From Gautieria morchelliformis (lineage: Eukaryota; Basidiomycota; Agaricomycetes; Gomphales; Gomphaceae): DNA of 64,000 bases. The stretch is from contig WHVA01000042.1 of assembly GCA_015179125.1 (NCBI GenBank), positions 1 through 64,000 of the forward strand, in the 5' to 3' direction. The notes below the pieces were generated by a model. It saw nothing but the letters and a program-made list of their open reading frames with translations, made no database searches and was not told the DNA's origin. This document shows, piece by piece, positions 19,976 to 32,032 of this stretch. The position numbers and the translations under genes are program-made. Positions within the stretch are counted from its first letter, which is position 1. Each line of letters starts with the position of its first letter.

Positions 19976-20497
19976 TCATCCTCTCATACCCGCAGATATT
20001 TGGCTCATTTTCTCCGGCGAATCTCGAAGGTAGAAGAGCTTGGCCCTCCGCATCCGCTTTCCTTCTTTGCCACCTCCTCCACCAGCCCTTTGTACCACTT
20101 GGATATCTTTCAGATGAGGAGAGTTCGCAAAGAACTGCATCTCGACGCCAGTGCGTTGGATCACATTGCGCAGGACGAATGAGGTTGCAGGACCTCGCCT
20201 TCGGATGCCAAGCAGGACGCCAGTAAATGTCGTAGGCGCATGCGTCAATGTCACTGTAATAACAGACCCGGGGAGCAATCTCTTTGGATGCCGCCTGCTA
20301 AACAGTGTTGCAAGAAGCTTCTGGTTTTCCTCCGAGGGTAGGGCCTTGTTCAGGTGTGCCATGAGGCCTTTGCCTTTTAGCAAGGATGCGGTAGGTTGAG
20401 GTATGGGAGGGGGCAGTAAAATCGCATTGGCGGAATAACGATATGAATCCGACGAGACCGTGGAGAGTAACCGACGAAAGCACGACATCCGGTTCAT
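19976..20497 (-). CDS. Mitochondrial large-subunit ribosomal protein bL19m
   Basis: A single exon of 173 residues from the ATG at 20497. The first 30 residues are rich in Arg and Ser with no acidic residue until Asp17 (MNRMSCFRRLLSTVSS...), as in a mitochondrial presequence. The bL19 core follows: PGSVITVTLT, FTGVLLGIRRRGPATSFVLRN, GVEMQFFANSPHLKDIQVV, and the C-terminal RRAKLFYLRD signature. bL19 sits at the interface of the two ribosomal subunits. The yeast counterpart is Img1. A Gly-rich insert precedes the RRAK motif. No lesion is seen. Confidence 0.88.
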   Translation of the reverse strand: MNRMSCFRRLLSTVSSDSYRYSANAILLPPPIPQPTASLLKGKGLMAHLNKALPSEENQKLLATLFSRRHPKRLLPGSVITVTLTHAPTTFTGVLLGIRRRGPATSFVLRNVIQRTGVEMQFFANSPHLKDIQVVQRAGGGGGKEGKRMRRAKLFYLRDSPEKMSQISAGMRG

Positions 20498-20683
20498 GGT
20501 CAGGTAGTTGGACTGTGTACTTATGTAAGCGCCAGCGCTTCAACGGTCGCTGAGCATAGCATATTATACAGCCTCAGGCTAAAGTGTGATACATAACAAT
20601 GGGCACAAGACAGTCTGAAACCAGACTACCTATGCAACTTTTGGGACATCTCTATGTCGCAAGTAAGACGGCGCCGCTAATAA

Positions 20684-21591
20684 TCAAAAGCCCCGACCTC
20701 GGCCTCTACATAGAGTACTGAGTGGATGTTACACAGAGAACGAACAGGAACTGACCTTCCTCGGGCACGGTACGGCTGATACGTGTGGCCGCCACCTCCT
20801 CTATATCCTCCTCTATATCCACCACGACCGCGACCTCTTCCCCGAGTAAGCCCGGGGATATTGGTCCTTTTGGCAGTCACCTATAAGACTCGTCGGAAAA
20901 GAGCTGTACCATTACAATGGAAACGAGCTTTCAAACCTTTATCAATCTTCCCCGGAACATAGAATCGTTCAAAACGACCGCGTGCTGCACGTGTGTGGTT
21001 TCAGCAAATTCGACGTAGGCATATCTAAAATAAACCGTTTGAGGACTGAGTCAATAGCATACCGATCGACTTTTGCAGCTCACCCTTTGGGATGTCCTGT
21101 AAATTTATCGCATAGGATAGTAACCCGATTGATGGTACCACAAGATTGAAAGTGCGCCTGTATTTCTTCCGGCGTGGCACCATAATCAACCTAGAATTCG
21201 GTCATTCAAAACCGAAGAATTGGACAATGAAAGAAACATACGTTGCCTACATATACACTCCTCGAGTCGGATGCTTCTTTATCCTCGTCAGTTTCCATAG
21301 CATCGCTTTCCGGTACTGATGCAGTCGTAGGGGCCTGGGGCGCAGGCGTTGGCGAGGCCGCATGTGTATATCCCCCCGATTGCATGTCCCGTAACTGCGC
21401 AGCTTCTCTCTCCATCTGCTCAACGCGAGCCTTCATGGCCTCAAGGGTTTCATCCTTCCAGATCATTTCGCTTTTTTCAACTAAAATGAGTCAACATTCC
21501 GATGAAAACGTACAGGTTCACCAGCGGGAACTTCATCCTCAACAGGCATGTCACTGGAGGATGGTTTTGGGGACGAGGCCACTTCAGCCAT
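20684..21591 (-). CDS. pab2: Nuclear poly(A)-binding protein, Pab2/PABPN1 type
   Basis: Starts at the ATG at 21591 ([15 protein letters not shown]) and runs through about six exons. An acidic N-terminus is followed by a short coiled coil ([17 protein letters not shown]), then [10 protein letters not shown] opening a single RRM that continues in the next exons ([23 protein letters not shown]-like, [10 protein letters not shown]). After [18 protein letters not shown] comes an RGG/YRGG-rich tail ending GRGRGF at 20684-20686. This order is diagnostic of Pab2/PABPN1, which binds poly(A) tails in the nucleus and stimulates polyadenylation or RNA decay. The first intron's exact donor is uncertain because two GT sites fit. 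Confidence 0.88.
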
Positions 21592-21755
21592 CCTGGTAAC
21601 TTGGACTGCCTACTTTGAGTGCAGATGGTTGAGGAAACTCCGCTCAAGACTCGGGAGTAATCGCACAACTCCGCTTGTCACTCGAAACTGCCCAGCCCGG
21701 CTCCTGTCGTTTCGTGGTAGTTGCAGCGTCCTATTCAACGATTGTGACCTTCTTC
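21592..21755. promoter_or_regulatory. Divergent promoter between pab2 and the Zn2Cys6 gene
   Basis: Only 164 bp separate the two ATGs, so the genes must share promoter elements or overlap in their 5' UTRs. No clear TATA box is visible. Confidence 0.6.
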
Positions 21756-24700
21756 ATGTCCAGTCCTTCCAAGAAGCAGAAATTGGACACTAGCATTGAG
21801 GCAGCCAGTGATCCAAGCAAACCCTTGCCACTCCAGAGGAGGCGGGTATGGCGGGCGTGCGAGAGCTGTCGGTAAGTCGGGGTTCTGCATGTTCTTCATC
21901 ATCGTCTTAATTCGTCACAGACGAAAGAAGATCAAGTGTGACGGCCGGGAGCCTACGTGTGGCCAATGCGTAACGTCCCGAACATCATGTACTTGGATAC
22001 AGACCAAAGATCGGGCTGCGTTAAGTCGGCAGTGAGATTATGCTATATTTATTATCATTATGTACCGCAGGATCTGATCGTGATATAACTATAGTTATGT
22101 ACAGGAGCTTGAGCAGCGGCTCTTGCACATGGAGTCATTGCTTGCCAAAGTGGTAGGACAATCCCAGGATGGACCAACTGAGCAAACTGCCGAGGACACG
22201 TCTCAACCATCCCCATTACAAAATAATACTCCTCCCTCTCAGCCATCCTCAGCGTCGTTATCGACACATACTGAAGGAAGTTCGGCTGAGCAAGGTGGAC
22301 AAAGAATCAGGGTAAAACAAGAGTTTAAAGAAGACCTTCAGATTCTGGATCAACTTGGGCAACTGGCATTGGATGATCACGGCCATTTGCGATGGATCGG
22401 TTCATCGTCAACTATGTCGCTAATACAATCATTTCGTACCTTGACGTCTGAGCCCGTCGATCGATATTCTCCTTCAGACGATTTGTTTGGTGCGGATTCG
22501 ACGGGGAACATGCTGTATTTTCCTGCTGGTCTTGGTTTTGGGAAGGTCCAAGCTCTCCCAGGTCCGCAAGATGTTGAATACCCTGACAGGGACCTAGCAG
22601 ATAAATTGGTATGCATGGTTTGGTATGTCGTAAGCTCACTCAAAAGTATCTCCATCACCAGGTGGCCGCATACTTCGACCATCTCCATTTTCAAGTGCCA
22701 GGTAGGTAGGGATGTTCTTGACATCTGCAATCGCTTAGAGGGTTTCTCAGTTGTTCACAAACCGACTTTCTTGAGCCAATATCAAGCGCTCATGAACATG
22801 TCTGTCAGCGAGCGCGCGGACGCTGGATTTGTTTCTGTTTTATTCGGTGTTTTCGCATGTGCTGCACGGATTGTGGATGACGAACGCCTAGCACAAGAAT
22901 GTGGCGATGGTGGGATGGCCATGGTATACTATGAGCGGTATGTCATCTTACCATGCAATACACACTATTTATGGCATACTGTCAGAGCGATGGTCTTATA
23001 TTACATCGGACACTCAAATACGCAGCTTGCTCAAGTCCAATGTTTTGTTATTCTAGCGTCGTTTTTATGCTCCGTCAACTGCTTGCCACAGGCCTGGTTG
23101 GTAGTAGGCCAGGCAGTCCGAATCGCACAAGATTTAGGTCTACACGTCAGTACCCAAGTCGAGATTTTAACTATTCTAATACGGGAATTTAGCGGACCCC
23201 AAAGCATCTACCCCTATCTTCTGACGAGAAACAGACTCGTAGAAAGGTTTGGTGGTCCGTGTATACTTTAGATCGCATGCTTGCCATAGCTCTGGGACGT
23301 CCTCTTGGAGTTGATGACCGCGATTGTGATGCAGAGTTTCCCATTCAGGTTGATGACGACCATTTGCAGGCATTTTTAGACGATGGCTTGACACAGCAAA
23401 CATCACCTTCCCCAATGGTTGGATTTGTTGCTCTTTCGGCTCTATTCAAGATTGGTGGCGAAGTTCTGCGTCGCGTGTATTCTGTGAAAAGTAGTGTTCT
23501 ATCCGAAGCTGATCTGCAGGTTGCGATAGACGATTTGGATGTCCAGCTTACCGACTGGTGCGAACGCTTGCCGCCGGCATTCAAGTACCTCCCAAGCACT
23601 GAGCAACAAATGCGTATCGGTTCAACTTTGGCTTCTTCTTATTATGCCATTCTTATCACTCTGCACCGGAAGTCTCTTTCTCCGCGGCGTATGGGCCGTA
23701 GCACCACAGCACCGGATTCCACCTCGGTACCCAAGGCTGTACACTCAGCACGAGCTTGCATACGCCTGGCCCCTTCCGCCAAGGATGTTATACCCCCTTC
23801 ACACCACCTAGCGTTTTTCATTCAATTCTTGTCCACTTCTGCTGTGATAGTTCTTTTGTTCGCGATGCACGCACCAGACGATGCAGCTGCTGTTACTGCC
23901 ATGGGTGAAGTACAAGCGTCTCTGACAACCCTACGAGCTTTAGAAGGCCGGTGGCCCGGTGCGCGGAAGTGTACAGAACTTTTGGATAGTTTGGTGGAGG
24001 TCGCTCGAGGCGTAATGAAGCGTGGGGACCATCAAAGCGGGTCGACTTCAACATCGACCTCAGCTCCTACCCATGTCCGCCCGTCCTCCCAAGCTCAGAC
24101 GTTCTCAAATATTCACCAACGATCACCGACTCTACCTCGCGAAGGTAAGAAGCTTGGTTGGTCATATAGCTACGTACATAAAGAAGTTGAATTGCAGATT
24201 CTTCACGATCAAACCTGACCAAACATGCCACACTCAAGCGGGCACGTCAATTTGAAGCAAATGATGATTCTCAGCTTACGCCACAACATGCTACTATCAC
24301 CCGTGAGTACACTAATAAACTCGATCGTTAAACACAATCCGCCAACTTTCCTTCTCAGCTTTCTTACCTCCTGCGCTGACGATACCTGAAATGGGGAGCG
24401 GTACTTCATCATTTTACACAACTTCCTCGCCTCTATCCCATGATGCAGCGACATACCCATCTAGCACAACCGAATATCTCCCGCATCCTTCGCCCTCTGC
24501 ATCCACATGGGCTGTGCCGCCAGGGTACGCGGAGCCTACTACCCTCCAGCAGTCATCACCTGGACCGTCTGTTGACCCTCGGTTCTTAACATACTCACCT
24601 CCTTCCACTGGCCCCGTGGCATTTAATCCTGGTCCAGCCAGCGCTGGGTCTACCCCACCTCTTCCACCACCTTTCGACACAACTGGACTGCCGTTTGCCG

Positions 24701-24867
24701 GTCTGGATTTTCTACACAACTTCACCCCTGCAGGTTACACCGGTAGCGGAAACCAGTCAATAGAAGCGTTGTGGCAGAACATCGGAGCAGGCGCGTTTAA
24801 CTTCGAACCCGAATTGCAGTTCACGCCCAACGAGGGCTCAAGAATAGACCCGAATAATTCGACATGA
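21756..24867 (+). CDS. Zn2Cys6 fungal transcription factor with fungal_trans domain
   Basis: ATG at 21756 (MSSPSKKQKLD, a likely nuclear signal). Exon 1 ends at 21871 inside the zinc cluster, exon 2 is 21921-22031, and exon 3 starts at 22105. Several further short introns follow, for example ones near 22612-22671, 22702-22751 and 24145-24200. The cluster has six Cys spaced CX2CX6CX6CX2CX6C, then a coiled-coil dimerisation segment (ELEQRLLHMESLL). The fungal-specific regulatory domain covers the middle (VVHKPTFLSQYQAL, AWLVVGQAVRIAQDLGLH, WWSVYTLDRMLAIALGRPLGVDD). The C-terminus is Pro/Ser-rich and could be an activation region. The target pathway cannot be told from sequence alone. Confidence 0.87.
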
Positions 24868-25290
24868 TATAGCGATAAGTTATGACTGGACAATGTATGC
24901 ACTACAGTAATGTTCCATTGTATTGTAGCTTATTTTATGAGTACTGTATCTCGACGTTTACAAACTCTTACCAGAACTGAGATTAGACATCATAAATCTG
25001 GTTACGAGGCCTTGCAGCTAGCTTGGCCAAGCCTTATGTCAGGCAAAATCGGGAGTTGCACTGTAGTTAGTTATTGAACAGTCATAAGTAAGTATTCTAG
25101 GACTCCGTCAGTTGACACCAGCGCAATAGATACCGGTGAGACGTAGGATCTGTAGGAAGTGGACGATATTAACGTATGTCTTTCCCCGCAATTCCAGTGA
25201 CACATGACTGGCCCGGATAACAAGGCACCCGACTGCCGACCTTAGCCAACCTATCGACGGGGTTCTTCGGTGAGTTCTCCCTTATTCAAC
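24868..25290. other. Intergenic region
   Basis: 3' UTR of the transcription factor and promoter of the dehydrogenase. No other ORF or repeat recognised. Confidence 0.5.
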
Positions 25291-27289
25291 ATGTCCTCTC
25301 ATTCAATCGTTGAATATATATCGCCATCTACATGGGCCTTGGTACGCTGTCTGTTTTCGCCTCTTATAACGTAGGCCGACTGGCAACAGATCGAGGATAA
25401 ATTCACTCCTTACGGCAAGGAAACACTCGCAAAGCTAGTAGACTTCATTCAGGTAATGTACTTAAAATGTCTCATATCTCCACATTTGTCCATTACCCAT
25501 CAGAATGAAGTCCTTCCTGCTACTAGTGTCGCTGAGGCTCAGCTCCCCCAAGACGAGAGACGATGGAAGACAGTGATCCCGGTCGTGGAAGAACTCAAAG
25601 TCAAAGGACGCAAATTGGGCCTGTGGAACTTATTCCTTAGCCAGGCCCATTACCCTAAATATGGGGTTCCTCTGACCAACTTGGAGGTATGAGGGTCCAG
25701 CATATAACTGCTAACCCGGCTAACCGTGGTTGGCTTGGTTGTAGTATGCAGTTATGGCTGAAGTATTGGGAAGAGGTGGACATATGGCCTCTGAGGCCGT
25801 TAACTGCTCTGCTCCTGATACCGGGAACATGGGCGCGTCTACTGACCTTTATTAAATACCTGATTATTGACCCCCCTCAGAGGTTCTTGCCCGTTACGGT
25901 TCACCTGAACAGCAAAAGAAATGGCTGGAGCCCCTTTTGAGCGGTGAGATTCGTTCGGCCTTCGCTATGACGGAGAGGTTCGGTGTGTACATTGACTACG
26001 TGGCTCTCTACTATTTGATCTTGATATTTATTTAGTTGCCTCTTCGGACGCAACAAATATCAAGACCTCCATCCGCAAAGAAGGAAATGAAATTGTTATA
26101 AATGGCCACAAATGGTGGATCAGTGGTGCTGGTGACCCCAGGACGAAGTTACATCTCGTTATGGGCAAGAGCGATGCCTCTAATCCCGACACTCATAGTC
26201 AACAGAGCATCGTCATTGTCCCCGCTAATGCACCTGGCGTGAAGGTGGTCAGGCCAATGCAAGTCTTCGGTTATGACGATGCACCTGAAGGTCACTGTGA
26301 AATCATCTACGACAATGTCCGAGTGCCCTTGAGCAACTTAGTCCTTGGTTGGGGACGGGGATTCGAGGTAATATTATTTCTCCCTTTTCCGTGCTAGCGT
26401 CTGAGTGAACGTGTTTTTATAGATTATACAAGGCCGCCTTGGGTATTTCTTCGTTCCTTACTGATATTTCCCTATCATTGAACATCTAACTAGTCCAGGT
26501 CGAATCCACCATTGCATGCGCTCTATCGGAGTCGCTCAGCGCGCTCTCGATTTGATGATCGAACGGGTGACGGATCCCACTCGCAAGACATTCGGAAAGT
26601 ATCTGTATCAGCACGGTATGTTCTCTACCTGTATTACTCCTGGCATTGCTGATCAATTGTATTAGGCACCGTTGTCTCTGATATTGCACGTTCCCGAGCA
26701 GAGATCGATGGCGCTCGTCTCCTTGTATTGAGCGCAGCCTATCAGGTAATTATTCGTCGAGTTTCCTGTTAGATAACTCCTTCAATGGACCATTGTGACA
26801 GATTGACAAGGCTAAAGCCAAAGGAGCATTGAAAGACATTGGCATAGCTAAGGTTCGCAATACCCTGGTTTGTTCTTAGGAGATGCTGACGTCTCCTTCT
26901 GAGGTCAGTTTGTTGTACCGTCCATGGCTATCCGGGTTGTGGATAGGGCGATTCAAAGCTTTGGGGCAGAAGGCGTTAGCCAAGACACGTTCTTGGCTCG
27001 TGCAGCTGTCCAACTTCGGACCCTCCGTCTAGCAGACGTGAGTTTTCAATGCACATGGCTATATCCCCCTTTTCGCTGATCTTTGGATTCATGTAGGGTC
27101 CGGATGCTGTAAGTGTCGAGGGTCACTGGTCTCACGTTTATCATTTTGACATCACGTTAGGTTCACATTCAGCAAGTTGGGCAACGGGAGCTCAAACGGG
27201 CACCCCACATCAAGGAACTCAGTGCTGAGGTGAAAAAGAAAGATGCAGCGCTCATGAAAAGAAATGGGTTCACGAAGACGCACCTTTGA
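25291..27289 (+). CDS. Acyl-CoA dehydrogenase, ACAD10/11-like
   Basis: ATG at 25291 (MSSHSIVEY). The first intron ends before [14 protein letters not shown], and roughly ten exons with short introns run to the TGA at 27287-27289. N-terminal helical domain: NEVLPA..., [26 protein letters not shown]. Middle beta domain: [18 protein letters not shown], the FAD/substrate region, and [15 protein letters not shown]-terminal domain: [44 protein letters not shown]. These are the conserved blocks of the ACAD10/11 group, which oxidises long or branched acyl-CoAs with FAD, probably in mitochondria or peroxisomes. It ends KTHL, which is not a canonical PTS1 tripeptide. A start further upstream is not excluded. 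Confidence 0.85.
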
Positions 27290-27397
27290 CTCGATTCTTT
27301 CTGCACTATGTAACTTACCTATTTGAGCGATCACCTGTTTTAAGAAATGGTCGGCACTATTACGTAAGCGTAATGTAAGAAGGTGAAGATACATACA

Positions 27398-27897
27398 ATG
27401 CACTCTGTGCGCCAGCTAGTGCCGCTAAGCTGTTCACAGCGTTGTCGCTCTTTCAGCACTGCAACCGCGCAAGCAGGAGCACACTCCTTTGCACTCCCCC
27501 AGCGAGGGTGCGAGCTCTCATTGTTTTATATCATCGATCCTCCTCCTTCATCACACCGGCCAACCTGTCGAGCCGCATTGACAATGCGTTTACGGAGACG
27601 CTCAGTAGAACCAATACGGCTACCACTTATCAGTCATCTTACAAAGGATTGGATGCTCGCGTCCGGCGTAACCGGGAGACAGAAGGCACACCACCACCAC
27701 TGCTATATAAATGGGTAGTATTGAATGACTTCGAGAATACGACTTGGAGCGGCAGTCAGGGAGAACGCAAGGCTATCGTCAATGCTGCCCTATGGGGCAT
27801 ACAAATTGGCGGCAGGCCATCGTTGGAGACGGTCCAGGAGACAAGCGCTACCAATGAGAAAGAGAACGACCTACTTGATCAAACCGTTAGCCCATAG
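27398..27897 (+). CDS. Hypothetical small protein, possible mitochondrial presequence
   Basis: The ATG at 27398 gives an Arg/Ser-rich start (MHSVRQLVPLSCSQRCRSFSTATAQAG) like a mitochondrial presequence. The longest open frame, 27442-27897, is in another phase, so either a small intron or an indel joins them. The second frame has an extended segment (RALIVLYHRSSSFITPANLS) that looks like folded protein, then a polar tail. I do not recognise the family. It lies about 110 bp after the dehydrogenase on the same strand. Confidence 0.45.
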
Positions 27898-28470
27898 ATC
27901 ATGTCAGGTGGGGAATATCAGAGTACTACCCTGTTCCTCAAGTTGCTGACGACTCGCTGACGGAGCTACAGCCCCTGCTTCTCTTTCAATGGAGTCGTCG
28001 GTCGCAGTCTCATACGTCGCAAACTACACATACTTAGTGGGAAGTCGATCCACACTGGACGAGGAATGACGAGGAGAGTAGGAGCTTATATTCTCAGGGA
28101 TTAATAATGAATAGTTGTAGTCAAGCTTTGGGCTACCTACAGGTTGCATAAAGAAATCCTAGAGATACTCCTCATTCGGTGTCGGTGCCTCCCTTGATTT
28201 CAGGCGTGCGGACGTTAGACTCGTCCTCGCATTTCAGCTCGTACATGTCGCATGTCGACCTTGATCTATATCTGTTCTACCGAAGTGCACATCCATCTGT
28301 ACACGCGAGATCCGAGTTCGATCGCACCAATAGCCGGCTGAATAACTTCAGAGCTTCAGATATTGACCCTTGAACGCAGTGAATGAGATCATAGGGAACC
28401 TAAACCTTGTTTTGCAGACTAGTACGTTGACCGGAATTTATCCATCTTTCGCTCACCAAAACTTTGCACC
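27898..28470. other. Intergenic region
   Basis: No convincing gene. Short ORFs are present without recognisable features. It probably includes the promoter of the kinase-like gene. Confidence 0.45.
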
Positions 28471-30307
28471 ATGGTTCTAAATCAAGTGTCTTACAAGCTT
28501 GAGCACCGTCTTGGGATAGGTGCAAGTGCACATGTCTTGTCTGCTATGAGGCGGCGACAGGGGCATTAGTCGCTGTTAAGAAGTCGCGTGTCTCCTTGCG
28601 GGTCTAACGAACGATCCTTGAACACGAGGCACAGGTCATACTCTCCCTCCCCCATCACCCAGGCATTCCCGCCATTTATGCATACGGAAGGCTGCCGCAT
28701 TTTGAATATCTTGCTATGGAGCTTCTTGGACCAACCCTAGGAGATATACAAGCCCAGCCACTTTGGGTACGAAACAGTGTTGCACCGCAATTGGCCATTC
28801 AGTAAGAGAAATGGCTTGGACAGTGACGATGGCTTAATATTCGGTCTAGCTTTTGGCATTACAGCATATCCATTCTCATGGTCTCATTCACGTAGACGTA
28901 AAGCCGGGAAATATTCTTTTGGTGGAACCAGACCGTCAGCAACTGCGTCTTGCCGACTTTGGGTTAGCTCGTCTGATTGATAGCACCAAACCAACTCCTG
29001 GTTACCTCGGAACGCTTAATTATACAAGTTTGAACTCGCATCAAGGATTGGGTAAGCACGTATTTCATTAAGGGCTATTTCTGATGCTATATCTGTAGCT
29101 CTCTCTCAACGTGACGACCTTGAGTCACTTGCATATACCATCTTTGCATTCCTAAGATCCAAGCTTCCCTGGACTAAGTGGGACTTTGTTCGTAATATGC
29201 TTAACCGTAGTCACGAACTGCAGGTCTTCGAAAAGAAAAAGAGGTGGCCAGGCTCTAGATTAGCAGAGGGTTTTGACCCCGTATACGGCCAGTTCCTGGA
29301 ATACGTGCGAAAACTTAAACATCTCAGTGCTCCTGATTACAATCGTTGGATCATGATATTCACAACGCTCTGTAGGCAGGGAGAGTGGCTAGCCTTTGAC
29401 TACAAAGCTTCTATTGGTGTGTAACTCCATCTCCCTGAACAGGAGAATGTGCCGTCTTACTGGAACGTTTAGGATCGGAAAAGGACGAGCCTCGATCCAA
29501 AAGGGAAAGACTACCCTTCACAGTAGAAGTTGGCCAGCTTTGTTATATCCGAATTCTTCCTACATTGACTCTCGAAGGATACACGGGTCGTCGGAAAGAT
29601 CCTTCGTTCTACGATGATCCGTCCTTTTCCGAGGAACTATGGAACACTCGATCCAGACCGGCAGTGATCTTAGACACACGGTACTTGGGTAATACGCGTT
29701 ACATTCGAGCCCTACCCATTTCGCTCTGCTATCCGTCTAGCTCTCTTCTGAAATGGAGACTCGTTCCTAGCAAAAGTCTCAGGGAGGAGGAAGAGCTTAT
29801 GGCATCGGGTGGAAATTGGCCACCGATTCAAGAAGACATTTGGTGCTTTTGCATGCACGGCATGACAACGTTTCGCCCGGACCCTAACGAGGTATGTCTC
29901 TGTTTACAAAGACAATGTGCCGTGCGTGGAATAACCTTCGAAAGACTGGAGTCATTCCAGCGCACTGGAAAGTCTTGAAGGATGACGTCGCTGCGATCAT
30001 ACAACGGATTGATAGTACGGACAAACGAAACCCGCCAGATCCACTGGCGCAAGCTAGCCTGCACGTTCAAAGTAGATGGCTACAGTATATCAGTATATCT
30101 GCTTTGGCGCCCACCACCTTGGATTGTCAGATGATCAATGGGCACAAGGTAGAATGGAATTCGAAGCAAGGATGGTTGGAAGAACACTTCAAACTGAAGA
30201 AAATGCTCATGGAGAACAGGTACCACTGCATCTATCCAGGTCCTGACATTTCCGATAGCTATTATGGGGATGAAATTGGAAACTGGGATGATAGGCAGGG
30301 AGAATGA
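28471..30307 (+). pseudogene. CK1-like protein kinase gene, apparently degenerate at its 5' end
   Basis: ATG at 28471. The kinase lobes can be followed: a Gly loop (LGIGASAHV), the ATP-binding Lys (LVAVKKS), a MELLGPTLGDI hinge, a catalytic loop [18 protein letters not shown], and a CK1-like [10 protein letters not shown]. Short introns sit near 29051-29097 and 29418-29450. A frame change right after the Gly loop and an in-frame TAA after VSLRV near 28605 break the N-lobe. The catalytic loop has Val in place of the Arg of HRD. After the kinase domain comes an unfamiliar 350-residue C-terminal region (TLEGYTGRRKDPSFYDD...DISDSYYGDE). It is either a recent pseudogene or a gene with unrecognised splicing. 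Confidence 0.6.
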
Positions 30308-31413
30308 TCAACATCTCTGGATCTTGGTAGAGACTTAGAAATAGACATTGGGTCTAAGCTTCCAACAATTGTCACTGTGGCTTAGTGTCAAGATTGGTTT
30401 TGGGTGTTTAGTATCATGTGTCAGTGAATCATGGATGTGCAAACACAGTGAATGCAAACCTTGTGTGGTGAAGGATGTAGTTTGACAAAGAGTGCCAAAC
30501 CAGTAAGGTATAGGGTAATTGAAGTAAAGGACCCTAATCTACAGTTGAAGTGAATGGCGCATGTTGCTCGAGGATATAATGTGTGAGACTTCATGGAAAA
30601 GTCATTCAATGATGAACAATCCTTTCATCAGTGAAGGCACTCCTTCAGAGACCTTTAACAACAGCACGGTGATACCCTGAAGGGTGGAGTAGTGAAGACA
30701 AGAGGTGAAGACCCACGAGTGAAGTCCCAATCCTTTCTAAGGTTCAGGATGATGATCACAATGTGGCAATGTAATGCACAAGGTAGACATATGATAATTG
30801 AACTAAGGAATATACATGTGATATGTAGGCTACTTACACTGAAGACATGTAGGGTAACAGCAAATGGGGGAGAGGCCATGATGGATTGGAACAAAACAGG
30901 GGGTGCACAGTCAAGATACATAATAGAAGAAACATACAAATAAAAATATCTGGTGAATGAACATGAAATGATGGGGAGGTGAACTAGCAAAGAGTGAATG
31001 GGGAGAACATGCCTTGGGACCTGCATGTGTCCTATCGTGTGCTGACTCCTGGCCCAAGGGCTTGATCCTGTGTGAAAGGTGGGCATGGTATGGTGCAAAT
31101 ATGTCCCAATGATACAAAAACCCATGGGAGTCTAGGGACAATGGATGATGGGGATAGTGATGTATTATGGCATTGGTCAGGGGATTTTGGAGCAATGGTG
31201 GATGATGTGAATGGCAATAGAGCTCAGTGAATGCATCAAACAGTGAACAAGGCGAACAGATATGTCAACTGGTGGTAAGTCGAATGGGGGTGGATCGGGC
31301 GACAATAAACAAGTTATGACACTTAGTTATCCAAGGATGCTGGACCCTCGCATGGCTTCTCCCCCTCTCCCCACACCTTTGCCTCCTTTACCACATCACT
31401 CAGATGATCTACC
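30308..31413. other. Unassigned, repeat-like sequence
   Basis: No convincing ORF. The plus strand is purine- and GTGA-rich, and the minus strand reads as short hydrophobic pseudo-ORFs. An ATG at 31262 opens a Gly/Ser/Pro-rich stretch (MSTGGKSNGGGSGD) that runs into the LTR at 31414. Its nature is unknown. Confidence 0.4.
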
Positions 31414-31718
31414 TGTCAGGGGAACACCTCCCTTGGGTTTTCCCTCTGGTTTCCTTCTCCTCTCCTTCTTCTTGTATCCATTGTCTATTATTCTTGTCCC
31501 CTGTTCTGCATTTACATTTTGGTGGCTTGGCTTACTCAGTAGCTATATGGTTAGTTGCTGAGCTAAGGGGGGTCCTTATCTTGTTCTCTTTGGATCCCCC
31601 TCACCTCAGGTATGCATTCTATGTATTTACCGATTGATAGCGTATACTCTTTGGATCCCCCTCACCTCTGGTAGCTGCTCTAGGGAGAGTAGAGCACTCA
31701 GTTGAGGTTGCCCTTACA
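31414..31718 (+). repeat. Short gypsy-type LTR (family-1 relative)
   Basis: 305 bp, TGTCAGGGGAACACC to GGTTGCCCTTACA, so its ends match family-1 LTRs although the middle is diverged. It keeps the two copies of a CTCTTTGGATCCCCCTCACCTC segment that correspond to the U5 duplication in element B. The 5-bp flanks (CTACC and GTAGA) do not match, so it is not a clean solo LTR. It is probably the 5' LTR of a rearranged or miniature element. Confidence 0.7.
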
Positions 31719-32032
31719 GTAGAATGAGATCATCCACTGAGGACTGATGGTTGGACTAGGCATACTGAATGCAAGAAGACGTTGCATTGCATACATCACT
31801 TCTGTGACATCCCTCCTCTTCTTGAAGTGATAGCATGGCTGCATGTTCCAAATGCAGATGGGTTTTCCTGTGTTGTGAATGCAGTGTCCCATGCCTTCCC
31901 TCTTCCCACTGCATCTTCTGGTTTCCACTTCCATAGTGACCTAGTCATGGTCCACTGTGGGTTTAGGTAAATGGGGTGCCAGGGTGAGACTGTCAGGGAA
32001 ACCCCTCCCAAGGCTATTTCCAAGCTTGGCCT
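31719..32032 (+). other. Possible internal region and second LTR start of a miniature element
   Basis: AGAATGAGAT at 31721-31730 can pair with ATCTTGTTCT in the preceding LTR over 10 nt with two G-U pairs, as a self-primer site would. At 31991 a TGTCAGGGAAACCCCTCCC sequence resembles the start of the same LTR. It is soon interrupted by the E-family copy at 32033. About 270 bp lie between, with no coding signal. Confidence 0.4.

Noticed and set aside
30421-31217. Minus-strand hydrophobic ORFs
   Set aside because: They overlap each other in several frames and reflect the purine bias of the other strand.
31414-31718. Clean solo LTR
   Set aside because: The flanks CTACC and GTAGA are not a duplication. 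A primer-like site follows, so it is more likely the left LTR of a rearranged element.
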